A stretch of DNA of 64,000 nucleotides from CAITNM01 sp021298215 (GTDB taxonomy: Bacteria; Pseudomonadota; Alphaproteobacteria; Paracaedibacterales; CAITNM01): assembly GCA_046309815.1 (NCBI GenBank), contig JBKCOJ010000008.1:141366-205365 (forward strand). Direction: 5' to 3'. Shown piece after piece: positions 33,664 to 42,722 of the stretch. Position 1 is the first letter of the stretch. Each line of letters opens with the position of its first letter. The translations under genes and the position numbers were made by a program. The notes under the pieces are model-generated. The model ran no database searches and was not told the origin of the DNA. It saw only the letters and a list, made by a program, of their open reading frames with translations.

Positions 33664-34701
33664 CTATGCTGCTTTTTGCTTATTTTTATACTCAATTAAT
33701 AATTCTAGAATCTGCACAGCGTTTAAAGCTGCTCCTTTGCGTAAGTTATCAGAAACTACCCAGAATACTAAACCGTTAGGAGTAGACATATCTTGGCGCA
33801 AACGGCTTATTAATATGTCATCTTGGCCAACTACATCCAATGGTGTTGCATAATCCATAGGATCCTCTGCATCCATAATTTGTATTCCAGGAGCGCATTG
33901 TAATAATTGCATAGCCTCATCTACTAAGAAGGGTTTTTCAAACTCAACGTGAACGGTAGAACAATGACCCACAAAGACAGGAACGCGAACGCAAGTAGAA
34001 GAAAGTTCAATGCGTGGGTCTAAAATCTTTTTAATTTCATCGCTCATTTTAATTTCTTCTTCGGTATAGCCTGATTCCGTAAAAGCACCTATGTGTGGAA
34101 TAAGGTTGTATGCAATGGGTCTCGTAAGTTTTTCAGCCGGTTTCGGGGTTCCTGTGAATAGGGATCTAGTTTGTTGATCGAGTTCTTCCATGGCTTCTTT
34201 TCCGGCACCAGAGACAGATTGATACGTCGAAACAACAATGCGTTTTATTATGTTTTTAAGAGATAAGGGCTTTAGTGCTGCAGCAATTGGCACCAAAGCG
34301 CAATTTGGGTTAGCGATAATATTTTTATTTTTATAATTGGAAATACTTTCAGGATTTACTTCTGGGATAATTAGTGGAATTTTTGGATCTTGTCTAAAAA
34401 ATGAAGTATTATCGATGACGGTGCATCCAGCTTTTGCTGCTTTTGGTGCATATTCAGCAGAGACCTTACCACCTGGTGAGAATAGCCCTACATCCACGGT
34501 TGAGAAATCAAAATCTTTAAGATCTTCAACAATTAAAATGTCATCATCACCGAAGGATACTTTTTTACCTGTGGACTTATTAGAAGCTATTGCTTTGACT
34601 TGATTTGCTTTGAATCCTCGTTCAGCAAGCACGTTTAGCATCACTCTTCCAACATTACCTGTTGCTCCCACAACTGCTATTTTTATGGTTGATTTATTCA
34701 T
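33664..34701 (-). CDS. asd: aspartate-semialdehyde dehydrogenase
   Basis: Reduces aspartyl phosphate to the semialdehyde, the branch point to lysine, diaminopimelate (cell wall), threonine and methionine. VGATGNVG (11-18) binds NADP, the catalytic Cys134 is in NPNCALVP, and the active-site His is in FVGHCSTVHV. The start at 34701 has GGAGG five bases upstream and its ATG shares a base with the ftsW stop (TAATG). 345 residues, full length. It is last in the murD-ftsW-asd overlapping set, fitting a cell-wall role through DAP. Confidence 0.96.
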   Translation of the reverse strand: MNKSTIKIAVVGATGNVGRVMLNVLAERGFKANQVKAIASNKSTGKKVSFGDDDILIVEDLKDFDFSTVDVGLFSPGGKVSAEYAPKAAKAGCTVIDNTSFFRQDPKIPLIIPEVNPESISNYKNKNIIANPNCALVPIAAALKPLSLKNIIKRIVVSTYQSVSGAGKEAMEELDQQTRSLFTGTPKPAEKLTRPIAYNLIPHIGAFTESGYTEEEIKMSDEIKKILDPRIELSSTCVRVPVFVGHCSTVHVEFEKPFLVDEAMQLLQCAPGIQIMDAEDPMDYATPLDVVGQDDILISRLRQDMSTPNGLVFWVVSDNLRKGAALNAVQILELLIEYKNKQKAA

Positions 34702-35846
34702 TATTCCTCCCAATCATGCATACCATGGCGTTTTCGCGTGAAAGCTAAAAGCATTCCGGTACAAATGGCTAAAGCAAGCATTGATGAACCGCCATAACTA
34801 ATAAAAGGCATCGTCATTCCTTTTGTTGGGATAAGGTGTAATGAAGAGGCCATGTTAATAAACGCTTGCAACCCAAACTGTACTGTAAGGCCTGTTGCTC
34901 CTAGCAATATAAATAAACTTGAACTTTGCATGGAGCGTATCATAAAACGCACCACGATGCTTGCAAAAATGCATACAATAAGTACACACATCCATAAGCC
35001 AAATTCTTCTCCAGTTACAGCAAAAACGAAATCTGCATGAGCATCAGGAACATTTTTTTTCACGATGCCTTCACCAGGACCTTTTCCAAAGAATCCTCCA
35101 TGAGCAAAAGCAGCTAATGATTTTGTGATTTGGTACAAATCATGAGTTGGATTGCCGGCAGCGGGGCCTAAAAATTGATCAACTCGTTTGGTGACATGAG
35201 GTAAGAAATAATACGCGCCAACTAATCCTATAATGCCGGATGTAGCAAGCCCCACCATCCAAAAGATAGGCATACCGGCAATGAATAGTTGTCCAACCCA
35301 GGTTGCAACGATAACAACGGTCATTCCAAGATCTGGTTGGAGTAAAAGAAGGCCTACCACAATCCCTACAGTAATCATAGATAGAAGAATGCCTGGAAAA
35401 GATTCATCCTGCATCTTTTCAGCAATAAGCCATGCAGTAATAACGGTGAGGGCTGGTTTAATAAATTCCGATGCTTGAATAGAGTTGCCAAAGACGAGGA
35501 GCCAGCGGCGCGCTCCTTTGACTTCAAGACCATAAAAATAGGTGAAGAGTAAAAGAAGGATGCCAACAACATAAATTAATAAACTAAGCCGACGTATTCC
35601 CACCGGCGAGAGCAACGATACGCTAATCATGACGGCAATTGTTGGGATTAAGAGAAGGACGTGGCGTTTGACAAAATAAAATGTGTCTAGGTTGAGTCTT
35701 TCAGCAACTGATGGGCTTGCTGCAAAACTTAGAAAGATACCGATACCAATCAAGCTAAGCAATAACGAAAGAGCTAACCGATCAACGGTCCACCACCAGC
35801 GTCCAAGAACACTGTTATCTCGTCTTGAAAATGTAACAGGTGCCAT
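34701..35846 (-). CDS. ftsW: cell division lipid II polymerase FtsW
   Basis: SEDS-family glycosyltransferase that builds septal peptidoglycan with a class B PBP. About ten transmembrane helices; the FtsW/RodA hallmarks LLLQPDLGMTVV, GNPTHDLYQ, FAHGGFFGKGPGEG and the C-terminal ISYGGSSML are all present. The N-terminus RRDNSVLGRWWWTVDRLA is typical of alphaproteobacterial FtsW. Length, 381 residues. Its start overlaps the murD stop (TAATG). The usual neighbours murG and murC are not here, so the dcw cluster is broken up. Confidence 0.95.
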   Translation of the reverse strand: MAPVTFSRRDNSVLGRWWWTVDRLALSLLLSLIGIGIFLSFAASPSVAERLNLDTFYFVKRHVLLLIPTIAVMISVSLLSPVGIRRLSLLIYVVGILLLLFTYFYGLEVKGARRWLLVFGNSIQASEFIKPALTVITAWLIAEKMQDESFPGILLSMITVGIVVGLLLLQPDLGMTVVIVATWVGQLFIAGMPIFWMVGLATSGIIGLVGAYYFLPHVTKRVDQFLGPAAGNPTHDLYQITKSLAAFAHGGFFGKGPGEGIVKKNVPDAHADFVFAVTGEEFGLWMCVLIVCIFASIVVRFMIRSMQSSSLFILLGATGLTVQFGLQAFINMASSLHLIPTKGMTMPFISYGGSSMLALAICTGMLLAFTRKRHGMHDWEE

Positions 35847-37123
35847 TATGAATCAATCCTTTTAACAAGCTCTATAAACGTCTCACCACGATGCTCATAA
35901 TCGCGAAATTGATCAAAGCTTGCGCATGCAGGTGATAATAACACAACGGCGTTTTTTTCCTCTTTTGCATCAATGTATGCGTGAGAAATAGCTTTTTCAA
36001 GGGTGAAGCATTTTTCAATAGGTACTAAATCTTTGAGTGTTTCCGCAAAACGCTCTTGGGCTTCACCAATTAAATACGTCTTCTTGATGTGCGGAAAATA
36101 CGAAGATAATGAATCAATGCCGTCTGTTTTTGCAACACCGCCCAGAATCCAAAATATGTTTTTTCCTAAATAGGTTTTTAAAGCTTTTTCGCAAGCATCA
36201 GCGTTAGTGGCTTTGCTATCGTTCACAAATTCGACGGAATTAATGATTGCAATACGTTGCTGTCGGTGAGAAAGTCCTGGAAAGGTTTGAATGTGCTGCC
36301 ATACTTTTTTAGGGTCTTGCAAAATATGATTCGTTGCAGCGAAAGCTAGAGCAACATTCTGCCAATTATGTCGCCCTTTTAAGTTTTGCAAGGTAGTGCA
36401 ATCAAAGGTTAATTCTTTAAAGTGTAATGTGCCTTCTGCATCAACATGAATATCAGCACGTGGGTTAATGGTTTCGCTTGCTATGGTTACATGGGGAATG
36501 TGTAGTTGCTGATTTATGTTGGTTGAATATTTATCGTCTATAGCAAGGCATGCCCATTTTGCTGCATCAAACATGCGCTTTTTTGCATCTACATAATTCT
36601 CAATGGTTCCATGTCGTTCAAGATGATCAGGGGAGATGTTTGTCCATACGGTAACATCCAAATTGAGCCTGTGAGAAAGTTCGAGCTGATACGAAGAAAG
36701 CTCTAAAACGTACCAGCCATTTGTATCTAATTGTTCTAAAGAAAGAGCCGGAACACCAATGTTTCCGCCAACAGCTGTCTTTAATCCAGCTTCTTTCAAA
36801 ATATGGCCAATGAGAGCAGTTGTTGTCGATTTTCCATTGGTACCGGTGATGCCGATGTATTTTGCTTGAGGGCTGCGTTTTTGCAAGAGATCTATATCGG
36901 TATAAATGGGAATATTATGTTGCTTTGCTGCTTGCGATATAGGGTGTGATGGAGTAATGCCAGGGCTTTGCACGATCCCTATAACGTCTTCCCATTTGAT
37001 ATCAGGAATTTTGTTCTGATGATCATCATGAACAAGAACCGCGTGACCGAGGGAAAGGAGGTGTTTTTCACTTTCCTTTCCGCTTCGTTCATAGCCTAAA
37101 ACGACATATGTATTTTTATTCAC
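35846..37123 (-). CDS. murD: UDP-N-acetylmuramoylalanine--D-glutamate ligase
   Basis: Adds D-glutamate to UDP-MurNAc-L-Ala in cytoplasmic peptidoglycan synthesis. The Mur ligase ATP motif TGTNGKST is at residues 93-100. The central domain includes the HLERHGTIENYVDAK and LKGRHNWQN motifs, and the C-terminal domain has FVNDSKATNADA. At 425 residues it is normal. The start codon is GTG at 37121-37123, without a clear ribosome site. It heads the murD-ftsW-asd run. Two substrate-binding proteins lie directly upstream on the same strand. Confidence 0.95.
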   Translation of the reverse strand: MNKNTYVVLGYERSGKESEKHLLSLGHAVLVHDDHQNKIPDIKWEDVIGIVQSPGITPSHPISQAAKQHNIPIYTDIDLLQKRSPQAKYIGITGTNGKSTTTALIGHILKEAGLKTAVGGNIGVPALSLEQLDTNGWYVLELSSYQLELSHRLNLDVTVWTNISPDHLERHGTIENYVDAKKRMFDAAKWACLAIDDKYSTNINQQLHIPHVTIASETINPRADIHVDAEGTLHFKELTFDCTTLQNLKGRHNWQNVALAFAATNHILQDPKKVWQHIQTFPGLSHRQQRIAIINSVEFVNDSKATNADACEKALKTYLGKNIFWILGGVAKTDGIDSLSSYFPHIKKTYLIGEAQERFAETLKDLVPIEKCFTLEKAISHAYIDAKEEKNAVVLLSPACASFDQFRDYEHRGETFIELVKRIDS

Positions 37124-37187
37124 AATGAAAACGACTACATTAACTTAACTGGTACAATGCCTTTAAATATTTTAGCGTGCAAGAATT

Positions 37188-38147
37188 TTATACGTTGCTT
37201 GTTAAAACAATTTTAAGTTCAGCTGCAACCTTTTTATTTCCTTCGCCGCGTACAACGTTTGGATACTCCATTAACGTTGATGAGGCAGCGTCAGGATTTT
37301 TTAAAATATTTGCGATCATCTTACCAGCTTGGCGTCCAAGAGCGTATTGATCGGCACCAAGGGCTGCTAGTGCACCTTTTTGCAAGCAATCTAAATCACT
37401 AACAAGAACAGGGATATTTTGTAATTTTGCAATAGCTACGATGCTATCAAAGCTGGCTAAGGCAGTGTTGTCGTTATTAATGAAAATAGCATCAACTTTA
37501 TCAAGCAAGGATTGCGTTGCAGCACTTACATCGCTTGTGCGACTTGCTGTTGCAAAGATGATTTCAATATTCTGTTCTTTTCCGGCTTTTACCATTTCTT
37601 CGTTTAACACAACCGAATTTGCTTCGCCTGGATTATAAATAACGCCTAGCTTTTTTAGGTTGGGTAATAATTGTTTGAAGTACGTAAATTGCCTCGAAGC
37701 ACTTACATAGTTTGATACGCCGGTGACGCCTTTTTCTGGTTTTTTGTCAGACGTAATAAGTTTTGCTGTAACGGGATTTGTTACCGAAGCAAAAACTAGT
37801 GGAATGTCGTTTCCTGATTGTTGAACTGCTTGAAGTGCTGCCTGAGCAACTGTTGTGCCGATTGTAACAATAACGGCTGCATTATCGCCAATGAGTTTTT
37901 GGGCAATTTGCGTTGCTAAGGAAGGGTTTCCCTGAGCAGATTGATAATCCCAGTTGATTTCATGAACACTTCTAAGTCCTTGTGCGGCGAGTTCATCTTG
38001 AATACCTTTTTTTGTTTGGTCTAAGGCAGGATGTTCAATAACTTGGATAACACCGATAAGAGGCAACTTTTTTTGATTTGAGGTGTTTTTCCACCAAAGG
38101 CCGAGCCCGGTAAGAGTAAGAGCAATAAAAAATACAACTTTATTCAT
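37188..38147 (-). CDS. ABC transporter substrate-binding protein (TrpX-like), copy A
   Basis: Periplasmic binding protein of the ABC_sub_bind family (PF04392 type), whose members bind small ligands, some of them aromatic amino acids. A signal or anchor (KVVFFIALTLTGLGLWW) leads into the two-lobed domain: IGVIQVIEHPALDQTKKGI, then IDFQSAQGN-like DYQSAQGNPSLATQIAQK, LGVIYNPGEANS, and INNDNTALASFD. AGGA lies eight bases before the ATG. It is 319 residues, close to the copy upstream (38171-39070). The permease and ATPase genes that normally accompany it are not in this window. Confidence 0.88.
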   Translation of the reverse strand: MNKVVFFIALTLTGLGLWWKNTSNQKKLPLIGVIQVIEHPALDQTKKGIQDELAAQGLRSVHEINWDYQSAQGNPSLATQIAQKLIGDNAAVIVTIGTTVAQAALQAVQQSGNDIPLVFASVTNPVTAKLITSDKKPEKGVTGVSNYVSASRQFTYFKQLLPNLKKLGVIYNPGEANSVVLNEEMVKAGKEQNIEIIFATASRTSDVSAATQSLLDKVDAIFINNDNTALASFDSIVAIAKLQNIPVLVSDLDCLQKGALAALGADQYALGRQAGKMIANILKNPDAASSTLMEYPNVVRGEGNKKVAAELKIVLTSNV

Positions 38148-38170
38148 GGGTTTTATCCTAACTAAATGGT

Positions 38171-39070
38171 TTAAGAGTTTGCGTTCATAAATCTATTTGA
38201 GGGTGCATGTTGCACCGGAATATGGTGGCCCTTTTCACCTTTTAGAACTCGCACAACGATTTTTCCTGCTTGGCGTCCCATTTCATATTGGTCGGGAGCA
38301 ATTGCTGCTTTGCAACCGCGTTTGACGGACTCTGGGTCGGAGCAGAATATAGGAATATTTTTTTGTTTTGCCGTTTGCAAAACCGCATCTAAAGCAGAAA
38401 CGACGGTATTATCATTTGTAAGCATAAGGGCATTAACATTTGGGACAATACCTTGGGCAGCTTGCAGAACATCGCCTGTAGAGTATGCAGGTGCGGTAAC
38501 AATACGATATCCAGCTTCCTCAAGTTTAAGGGAAATGCGCTCGACATGTGTGTGTGAATTCGCTTCACCAGGATTATAAATCATTCCAATTATGGATCCC
38601 TTTGGCATAAATTCTTGAATAAGTTTCACTTGACCATCGAGGTCAGGTGCGTCTGAAACGCCGGTGATGTTTTCTTTATTTTTACCTGTTTCTTCAACAA
38701 GTTTTGCAGTAATGGGATCTGTTATACCTGCGAAGATCACAGGAATCTGCTGAGTGTTCGCTGAAAGGACCGCTTGTGCGGAAGGCGTTGTAATAGCTAC
38801 AATAACATCCACTTTTTTTCCAATGAAATTTTGTGCAATTTGCGTGGCTAAGGCAGGGTTCCCCTGTGCTGATTGAAAATCAATACGTACTTTCGTGCCA
38901 AAAGCGTTTGCTATTTCATCTTCAATACCTTTACGGATTAAATCTAGAGATGGGTGTGGTGCTATTTGTGTAATAGCAACAACTTTTCCTTCAACTTTTG
39001 CTTGAGAAAAATAGAAATAAGAAACTACGGCAGAAATAATAGTGATAAATAATAAGATTTTTTTAAACAT
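38171..39070 (-). CDS. ABC transporter substrate-binding protein (TrpX-like), copy B
   Basis: Paralog of copy A, with the same blocks (FQSAQGNPALATQIAQ, MIYNPGEANSHTH, LTNDNTVVSALDAV, QYEMGRQAGKI). The signal sequence MFKKILLFITIISAVVSYFYFSQA suggests export, perhaps with a retained membrane anchor. The start at 39070 is set by GGAG seven bases upstream; five more codons to 39085 are unsupported. 299 residues. It is 23 bases upstream of copy A, so the pair is one transcript. No transporter membrane or ATPase genes lie next to it. Confidence 0.88.
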   Translation of the reverse strand: MFKKILLFITIISAVVSYFYFSQAKVEGKVVAITQIAPHPSLDLIRKGIEDEIANAFGTKVRIDFQSAQGNPALATQIAQNFIGKKVDVIVAITTPSAQAVLSANTQQIPVIFAGITDPITAKLVEETGKNKENITGVSDAPDLDGQVKLIQEFMPKGSIIGMIYNPGEANSHTHVERISLKLEEAGYRIVTAPAYSTGDVLQAAQGIVPNVNALMLTNDNTVVSALDAVLQTAKQKNIPIFCSDPESVKRGCKAAIAPDQYEMGRQAGKIVVRVLKGEKGHHIPVQHAPSNRFMNANS

Positions 39071-39305
39071 GGTGTGCTCCAACATTAATAATGGCTATAC
39101 AAAAGGGTTAGAATAATCTTTTAGATTATCCGTGTCGCCATCGAGCAATATGTTGGTGCATCATCATAACTTTTTTAGTATCTTATTTTTTTGAGTAAAA
39201 GTCAATAATTTTTTACATAAATGCAAACTATGTCTACTATATTTATATAATGAAAGAAAAATTATTACTAAGAAATAGAGAATAGAAAGAAGATGAAATC
39301 TTGCT

Positions 39306-39381
39306 TGGCGTCCCCAACGGGATTCGAACCCGTGTTGCCGCCTTGAGAGGGCGATGTCCTAGGCCTCTAGACGATGGGGAC
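39306..39381 (-). tRNA. tRNA-Glu (anticodon CTC)
   Basis: On the minus strand the acceptor GTCCCCA pairs with TGGGGAC, the anticodon stem CGCC/GGCG holds loop CTCTCAA with anticodon CTC, and the T-arm is CGGGTTCGAATCCCG. CCA is encoded. It reads GAG only; a tRNA-Glu(TTC) must exist elsewhere. No gene was seen in the 39071-39305 gap upstream of the binding proteins. Confidence 0.93.
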
Positions 39382-39449
39382 CATTGAATATATCTAGCCA
39401 GTTACCAGCATTTTTTCAAGTGGAAATACTTAAGCCGGTTTTGACTACT

Positions 39450-40142
39450 TTAGGAATTTAAAAGAGGAAGAGTTATTATAGCTTTTTTAGCGTTCTCTTT
39501 ATTTTCTATGGTTACTGTGTTGCCTTCAACGGTGATATGACCAGCAAAAGCCACATTACACTGAAAAATGCTTTTAGCAATAAGTTGATAATAAGGTTTT
39601 GCTGTTATAATCGTTTCTTGTTTTTCTGCAGCTGTTTTGGATGAAGTGGTTTGCTCAGTAAAATTTTTTTGAAGAGAAAAGTCAATAACATGAAGAGTGC
39701 ATGTGGTTAGGGTCTCTCCTTCATTTCGTCTGCTGAAAATAATACATAGACCTTCTTCTGTTTTGCCTACAAAAGTGCATTCATAAAATCTCTCGGATCT
39801 TTCCCCTTTTTTACTAAGAGTAAGCATGGGGGCTTCACAAAAGGGACTTTGCTCTTCAGTTACATCTCCAAAAAATTTATTTGTGTCTATGGCTGCATTA
39901 ATATCGATTGAAACACTGTACGGAAGACCGCAATCACTTATCCAATTTTCAAATTCTTTTATAATCGAGGGATGAATATATTTGCCCCCTATTTTAAAGC
40001 TAGTTTTAACTTCTTCTAGAAGTACAGTCATTTTTTCTGAATCAAGACTATTTGATACGGCTGTTTCGTTATAGCCTCCTTCTATGCTAAAGGAGATAAC
40101 GATCAACAAAAAAATAAGAAATTTACTAAGCTGTTTCATCAT
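39450..40142 (-). CDS. exported protein of unknown function (230 aa)
   Basis: Not recognised. The N-terminus MMKQLSKFLIFLLIVISFSIEGG is a clear signal peptide with likely cleavage after the Ser-Ile-Glu region. The mature part has four Cys residues spread singly, a Lys/Glu-rich centre, and alternating hydrophobic stretches toward the C-terminus (GHITVEGNTVTIENKENAKKA) suggesting beta strands. It lies between a tRNA-Glu and a PhzF gene on the same strand, with no operon sign. Either of two adjacent ATGs could start it. Confidence 0.6.
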   Translation of the reverse strand: MMKQLSKFLIFLLIVISFSIEGGYNETAVSNSLDSEKMTVLLEEVKTSFKIGGKYIHPSIIKEFENWISDCGLPYSVSIDINAAIDTNKFFGDVTEEQSPFCEAPMLTLSKKGERSERFYECTFVGKTEEGLCIIFSRRNEGETLTTCTLHVIDFSLQKNFTEQTTSSKTAAEKQETIITAKPYYQLIAKSIFQCNVAFAGHITVEGNTVTIENKENAKKAIITLPLLNS

Positions 40143-40208
40143 TAAGAATTCGACTTTGATTCTTTAGGTATGGTTAAGAGTGGCCTAAGAAACTTTATAT
40201 AGCAAATA

Positions 40209-41012
40209 TTAAGAAGCAGTTAGCAATTTGCCTTCCATAACAGTAATGGCTTGAGCGGTAAGAGTGACGCGATTGTTTTCAACGGCTACTTTTAAAAAGC
40301 CAGTGCGCTCAGAGATTTGTAATGCGTTCATGGAATTCTTATTTAAAATTTTTGCCCATAAAGGTGTTAAACGGCAATGAGCAGAGCCACAAACGGGATC
40401 TTCTGGAATGCCAACTTTAGGAGCAAAATATCTAGAGACAAAGTCAATATTGGAATCAATTTCACCTTCGTTTAAGGCAGTGACCGTAACAGAGCGACAT
40501 GGGAGCTGTGCAATCTTTGCAAAATTAGGTTTTAATTCACGTACCGCTTGTACAGAAGGCAATACAACGACGTACATAACATTATCTTTATACACAGAAG
40601 TGACAGGTACAAACCCTAGAGCTTTATTGAGTAGTTCTGGCATTGGGGCTGGTTCTATTTCCATGCTGGGGAAATTTAGGGTGATCCAATCCTTGTTGCG
40701 TTGAGCGGTTAAGGGGCCACTCATGGATTCAAAGGTGATAATATCTTCTTTGACGATACCTTGCTCCCATAAAAGGTGGGCTGCGGCAAGTGTTGCATGG
40801 CCACATAATGGGCACTCATCTTTGGGCGAAAACCAACGAATATGGTAGTGGTTAGCAGCAATCTTCTTTAGGAAAGATGTTTCTGAGTAATTTAACTCAG
40901 CGGCAATATTTTGTGCTAATACATCATCTGTAAATTCTGGAACGATACACACTCCAGCGGGGTTACCCTTAAAAGGTTCGTTCGTGAATGCATTAACTTG
41001 CCAAATATGCAC
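40209..41012 (-). CDS. PhzF family isomerase
   Basis: Cofactor-free isomerase/epimerase fold named after phenazine PhzF, also found in many non-phenazine bacteria with unknown substrates. I start at the GTG at 41012 because GGAG lies seven bases upstream and the protein then opens with HIWQVNAFTNEPFKGNPAGV, as family members do. The catalytic Glu44 is in NYSETSF. The second lobe carries FAPKVGIPEDPVCGSAHC with the usual DPVxGSAH. At 267 residues it is typical. The function here cannot be inferred. Divergent from gapR. Confidence 0.88.
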   Translation of the reverse strand: MHIWQVNAFTNEPFKGNPAGVCIVPEFTDDVLAQNIAAELNYSETSFLKKIAANHYHIRWFSPKDECPLCGHATLAAAHLLWEQGIVKEDIITFESMSGPLTAQRNKDWITLNFPSMEIEPAPMPELLNKALGFVPVTSVYKDNVMYVVVLPSVQAVRELKPNFAKIAQLPCRSVTVTALNEGEIDSNIDFVSRYFAPKVGIPEDPVCGSAHCRLTPLWAKILNKNSMNALQISERTGFLKVAVENNRVTLTAQAITVMEGKLLTAS

Positions 41013-41032
41013 GTAATTTCTCCAATTGATGA

Positions 41033-41061
41033 TTGCAGTTTGTAAGTATTCAAGATATTTT
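41033..41061 (+). promoter_or_regulatory. predicted promoter of gapR-cysS-trmJ
   Basis: TTGCAG (41033-41038), 17-base spacing and TATTTT (41056-41061) form a plausible sigma-70 promoter 55 bases upstream of the gapR ATG. It overlaps the phzF leader in the other direction. Confidence 0.4.
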
Positions 41062-41115
41062 AAAAGCACGTTTGTTTCAATACGTAAGTTTAAATTTAAT
41101 AAAGGTACTTAGATT

Positions 41116-41379
41116 ATGTCGATTACTTCCTCTGTTAGTGGTGCAGAGTTGCGCCAATTTATTGAAAAAGTTGAAAATTTAGAAGTCGAAAAGGCTGAGA
41201 TTCAAGATCACATTAAAGATGTGATGGCAGAAGCGAAAGCTCGTGGCTTTGATACAAAGATTATGCGTCAAGTGATTCGTATGCGTAAGATGAAGCAGGA
41301 AGACTTGGTTGAGCAACAAGAATTGCTTGATATTTATACACATGCTTTGGGAATGGTTGTTGAAGAAGAAGCTGCTTAA
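41116..41379 (+). CDS. gapR: GapR-like DNA-binding protein (DUF2312)
   Basis: Small alphaproteobacterial nucleoid-associated protein; Caulobacter GapR binds overtwisted AT-rich DNA ahead of replication and transcription forks. The whole 87-residue protein matches the DUF2312 pattern: a long N-terminal coiled helix (ELRQFIEKVENLEVEKAEI), then KDVMAEAKARGFDTKIMRQV and IRMRKMKQEDLVEQ. The TAA stop overlaps the cysS ATG (TAATG), an unusual coupling of a nucleoid protein with a tRNA synthetase. DUF2312 is a strong lineage marker for Alphaproteobacteria. Confidence 0.93.
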   Translation: MSITSSVSGAELRQFIEKVENLEVEKAEIQDHIKDVMAEAKARGFDTKIMRQVIRMRKMKQEDLVEQQELLDIYTHALGMVVEEEAA

Positions 41380-42722
41380 TGCTGCATTTGTTTAACACTT
41401 TAACAAAGAAAGACGAACCATTTAGCCCAATCAATGCTGATAATATTGGTATGTACGTGTGCGGTCCAACGGTTTATGACTTAGCGCATTTGGGTAATGC
41501 AAGGCCTGTGGTGGTATTTGATGTGTTATTCAGACTTTTGCGTAGCCAATATCCACAAGTAACCTATGTGCGTAATATTACCGATGTTGATGATAAAATA
41601 AACGCAGCAGCCTTAGCGAGTGGTCAAAATATTCGGGAGATCACGACGCGTACGACCAAGGCTTATCATGAGGATATGCGCGCATTAAATGCACTACCGC
41701 CAACGCACGAGCCAAGAGCGACGGATCATATTACTGATATGATTAGTATGATTGAATCATTAATTGCTCAAGATTTTGCGTATGTTAAAGAAGGGCATGT
41801 TTTGTTTCGGGTCCAAAAATACATAAAGTACGGCCATCTTTCAAGGCGTCAACAAGATGAGCTTATAGCTGGAGCACGGATTGAGGTAGCGCCTTATAAG
41901 GAATACGCAGGTGACTTTGTGTTGTGGAAGCCATCTTCACCAGAACTTCCTGGTTGGGAGAGTCCATGGGGCAGGGGAAGGCCCGGATGGCATATTGAAT
42001 GTTCGGCCATGAGCCAGGTATTTTTAGGAAAAACCTTTGATATTCATGGTGGCGGGATTGATTTGGTATTTCCTCACCATGAGAATGAAATTGCGCAAAG
42101 TTGCTGTGCGCATCAGACAGAGCGCATGGCAAATATCTGGATGCATAATGGGCATTTGCTAGTAAATGGTGAGAAAATGTCAAAATCGCTTGGGAATTTT
42201 TTCACGGTGCGTGATGTGCTGAAAGATTATGATGGCGAAGTGATCCGGTTGGCGTTTTTGAGTACGCATTATAGGCAGCCGCTTGATTGGACAGATGAAA
42301 CACCCAAAGCTGCGAAGGCGACGCTTGATCGTTTTTATAAGGCAATTGAGTACGCAACTTCTGAAGGCAGTGTATCGATAAGTATGCTAGAAGCCTTAGA
42401 CGATGATTTAAATACGCCTCTTGCAATTAGCTACCTGCATGATCTTGCAAATACAGTTTTTAAAGCGAATGGCGGTGAGCAAATTGAAGCTGCCAATGTA
42501 TTAAAGGCTAGTGCTCAATTTTTAGGCATTTTAATGCATGATCCTAAAGAGTGGTTTCAAGGTAAAGCAGATAACCAAGGCATAGAAGAGCTAATAACGG
42601 CGCGAAATGAAGCGAAGCAGGCAAAGAACTTTGCTGAGGCCGATCGCATTCGTGCGCAGCTTACTGAGCAAGGAATTGTTCTTGAAGATGGGCCGAATGG
42701 TACAATTTGGCGTAAAGCCTAA
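41379..42722 (+). CDS. cysS: cysteinyl-tRNA synthetase
   Basis: Class I synthetase with a zinc-dependent active site. Cys28 in MYVCGPT, Cys208, His233 and Glu237 (from WHIECSA and PHHENE) make the zinc site. The HIGH-like motif is HLGN (37-40) and KMSKS is at 266-270. The C-terminal helical domain binds the tRNA. 447 residues, full length. It is second in the gapR-cysS-trmJ operon and ends where trmJ begins (stop followed directly by ATG). Confidence 0.96.
   Translation: MLHLFNTLTKKDEPFSPINADNIGMYVCGPTVYDLAHLGNARPVVVFDVLFRLLRSQYPQVTYVRNITDVDDKINAAALASGQNIREITTRTTKAYHEDMRALNALPPTHEPRATDHITDMISMIESLIAQDFAYVKEGHVLFRVQKYIKYGHLSRRQQDELIAGARIEVAPYKEYAGDFVLWKPSSPELPGWESPWGRGRPGWHIECSAMSQVFLGKTFDIHGGGIDLVFPHHENEIAQSCCAHQTERMANIWMHNGHLLVNGEKMSKSLGNFFTVRDVLKDYDGEVIRLAFLSTHYRQPLDWTDETPKAAKATLDRFYKAIEYATSEGSVSISMLEALDDDLNTPLAISYLHDLANTVFKANGGEQIEAANVLKASAQFLGILMHDPKEWFQGKADNQGIEELITARNEAKQAKNFAEADRIRAQLTEQGIVLEDGPNGTIWRKA

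Noticed and set aside
33567..33779. Small plus-strand frame at the end of asd
   Set aside because: It runs antisense through asd, has no ribosome site and no recognisable protein.
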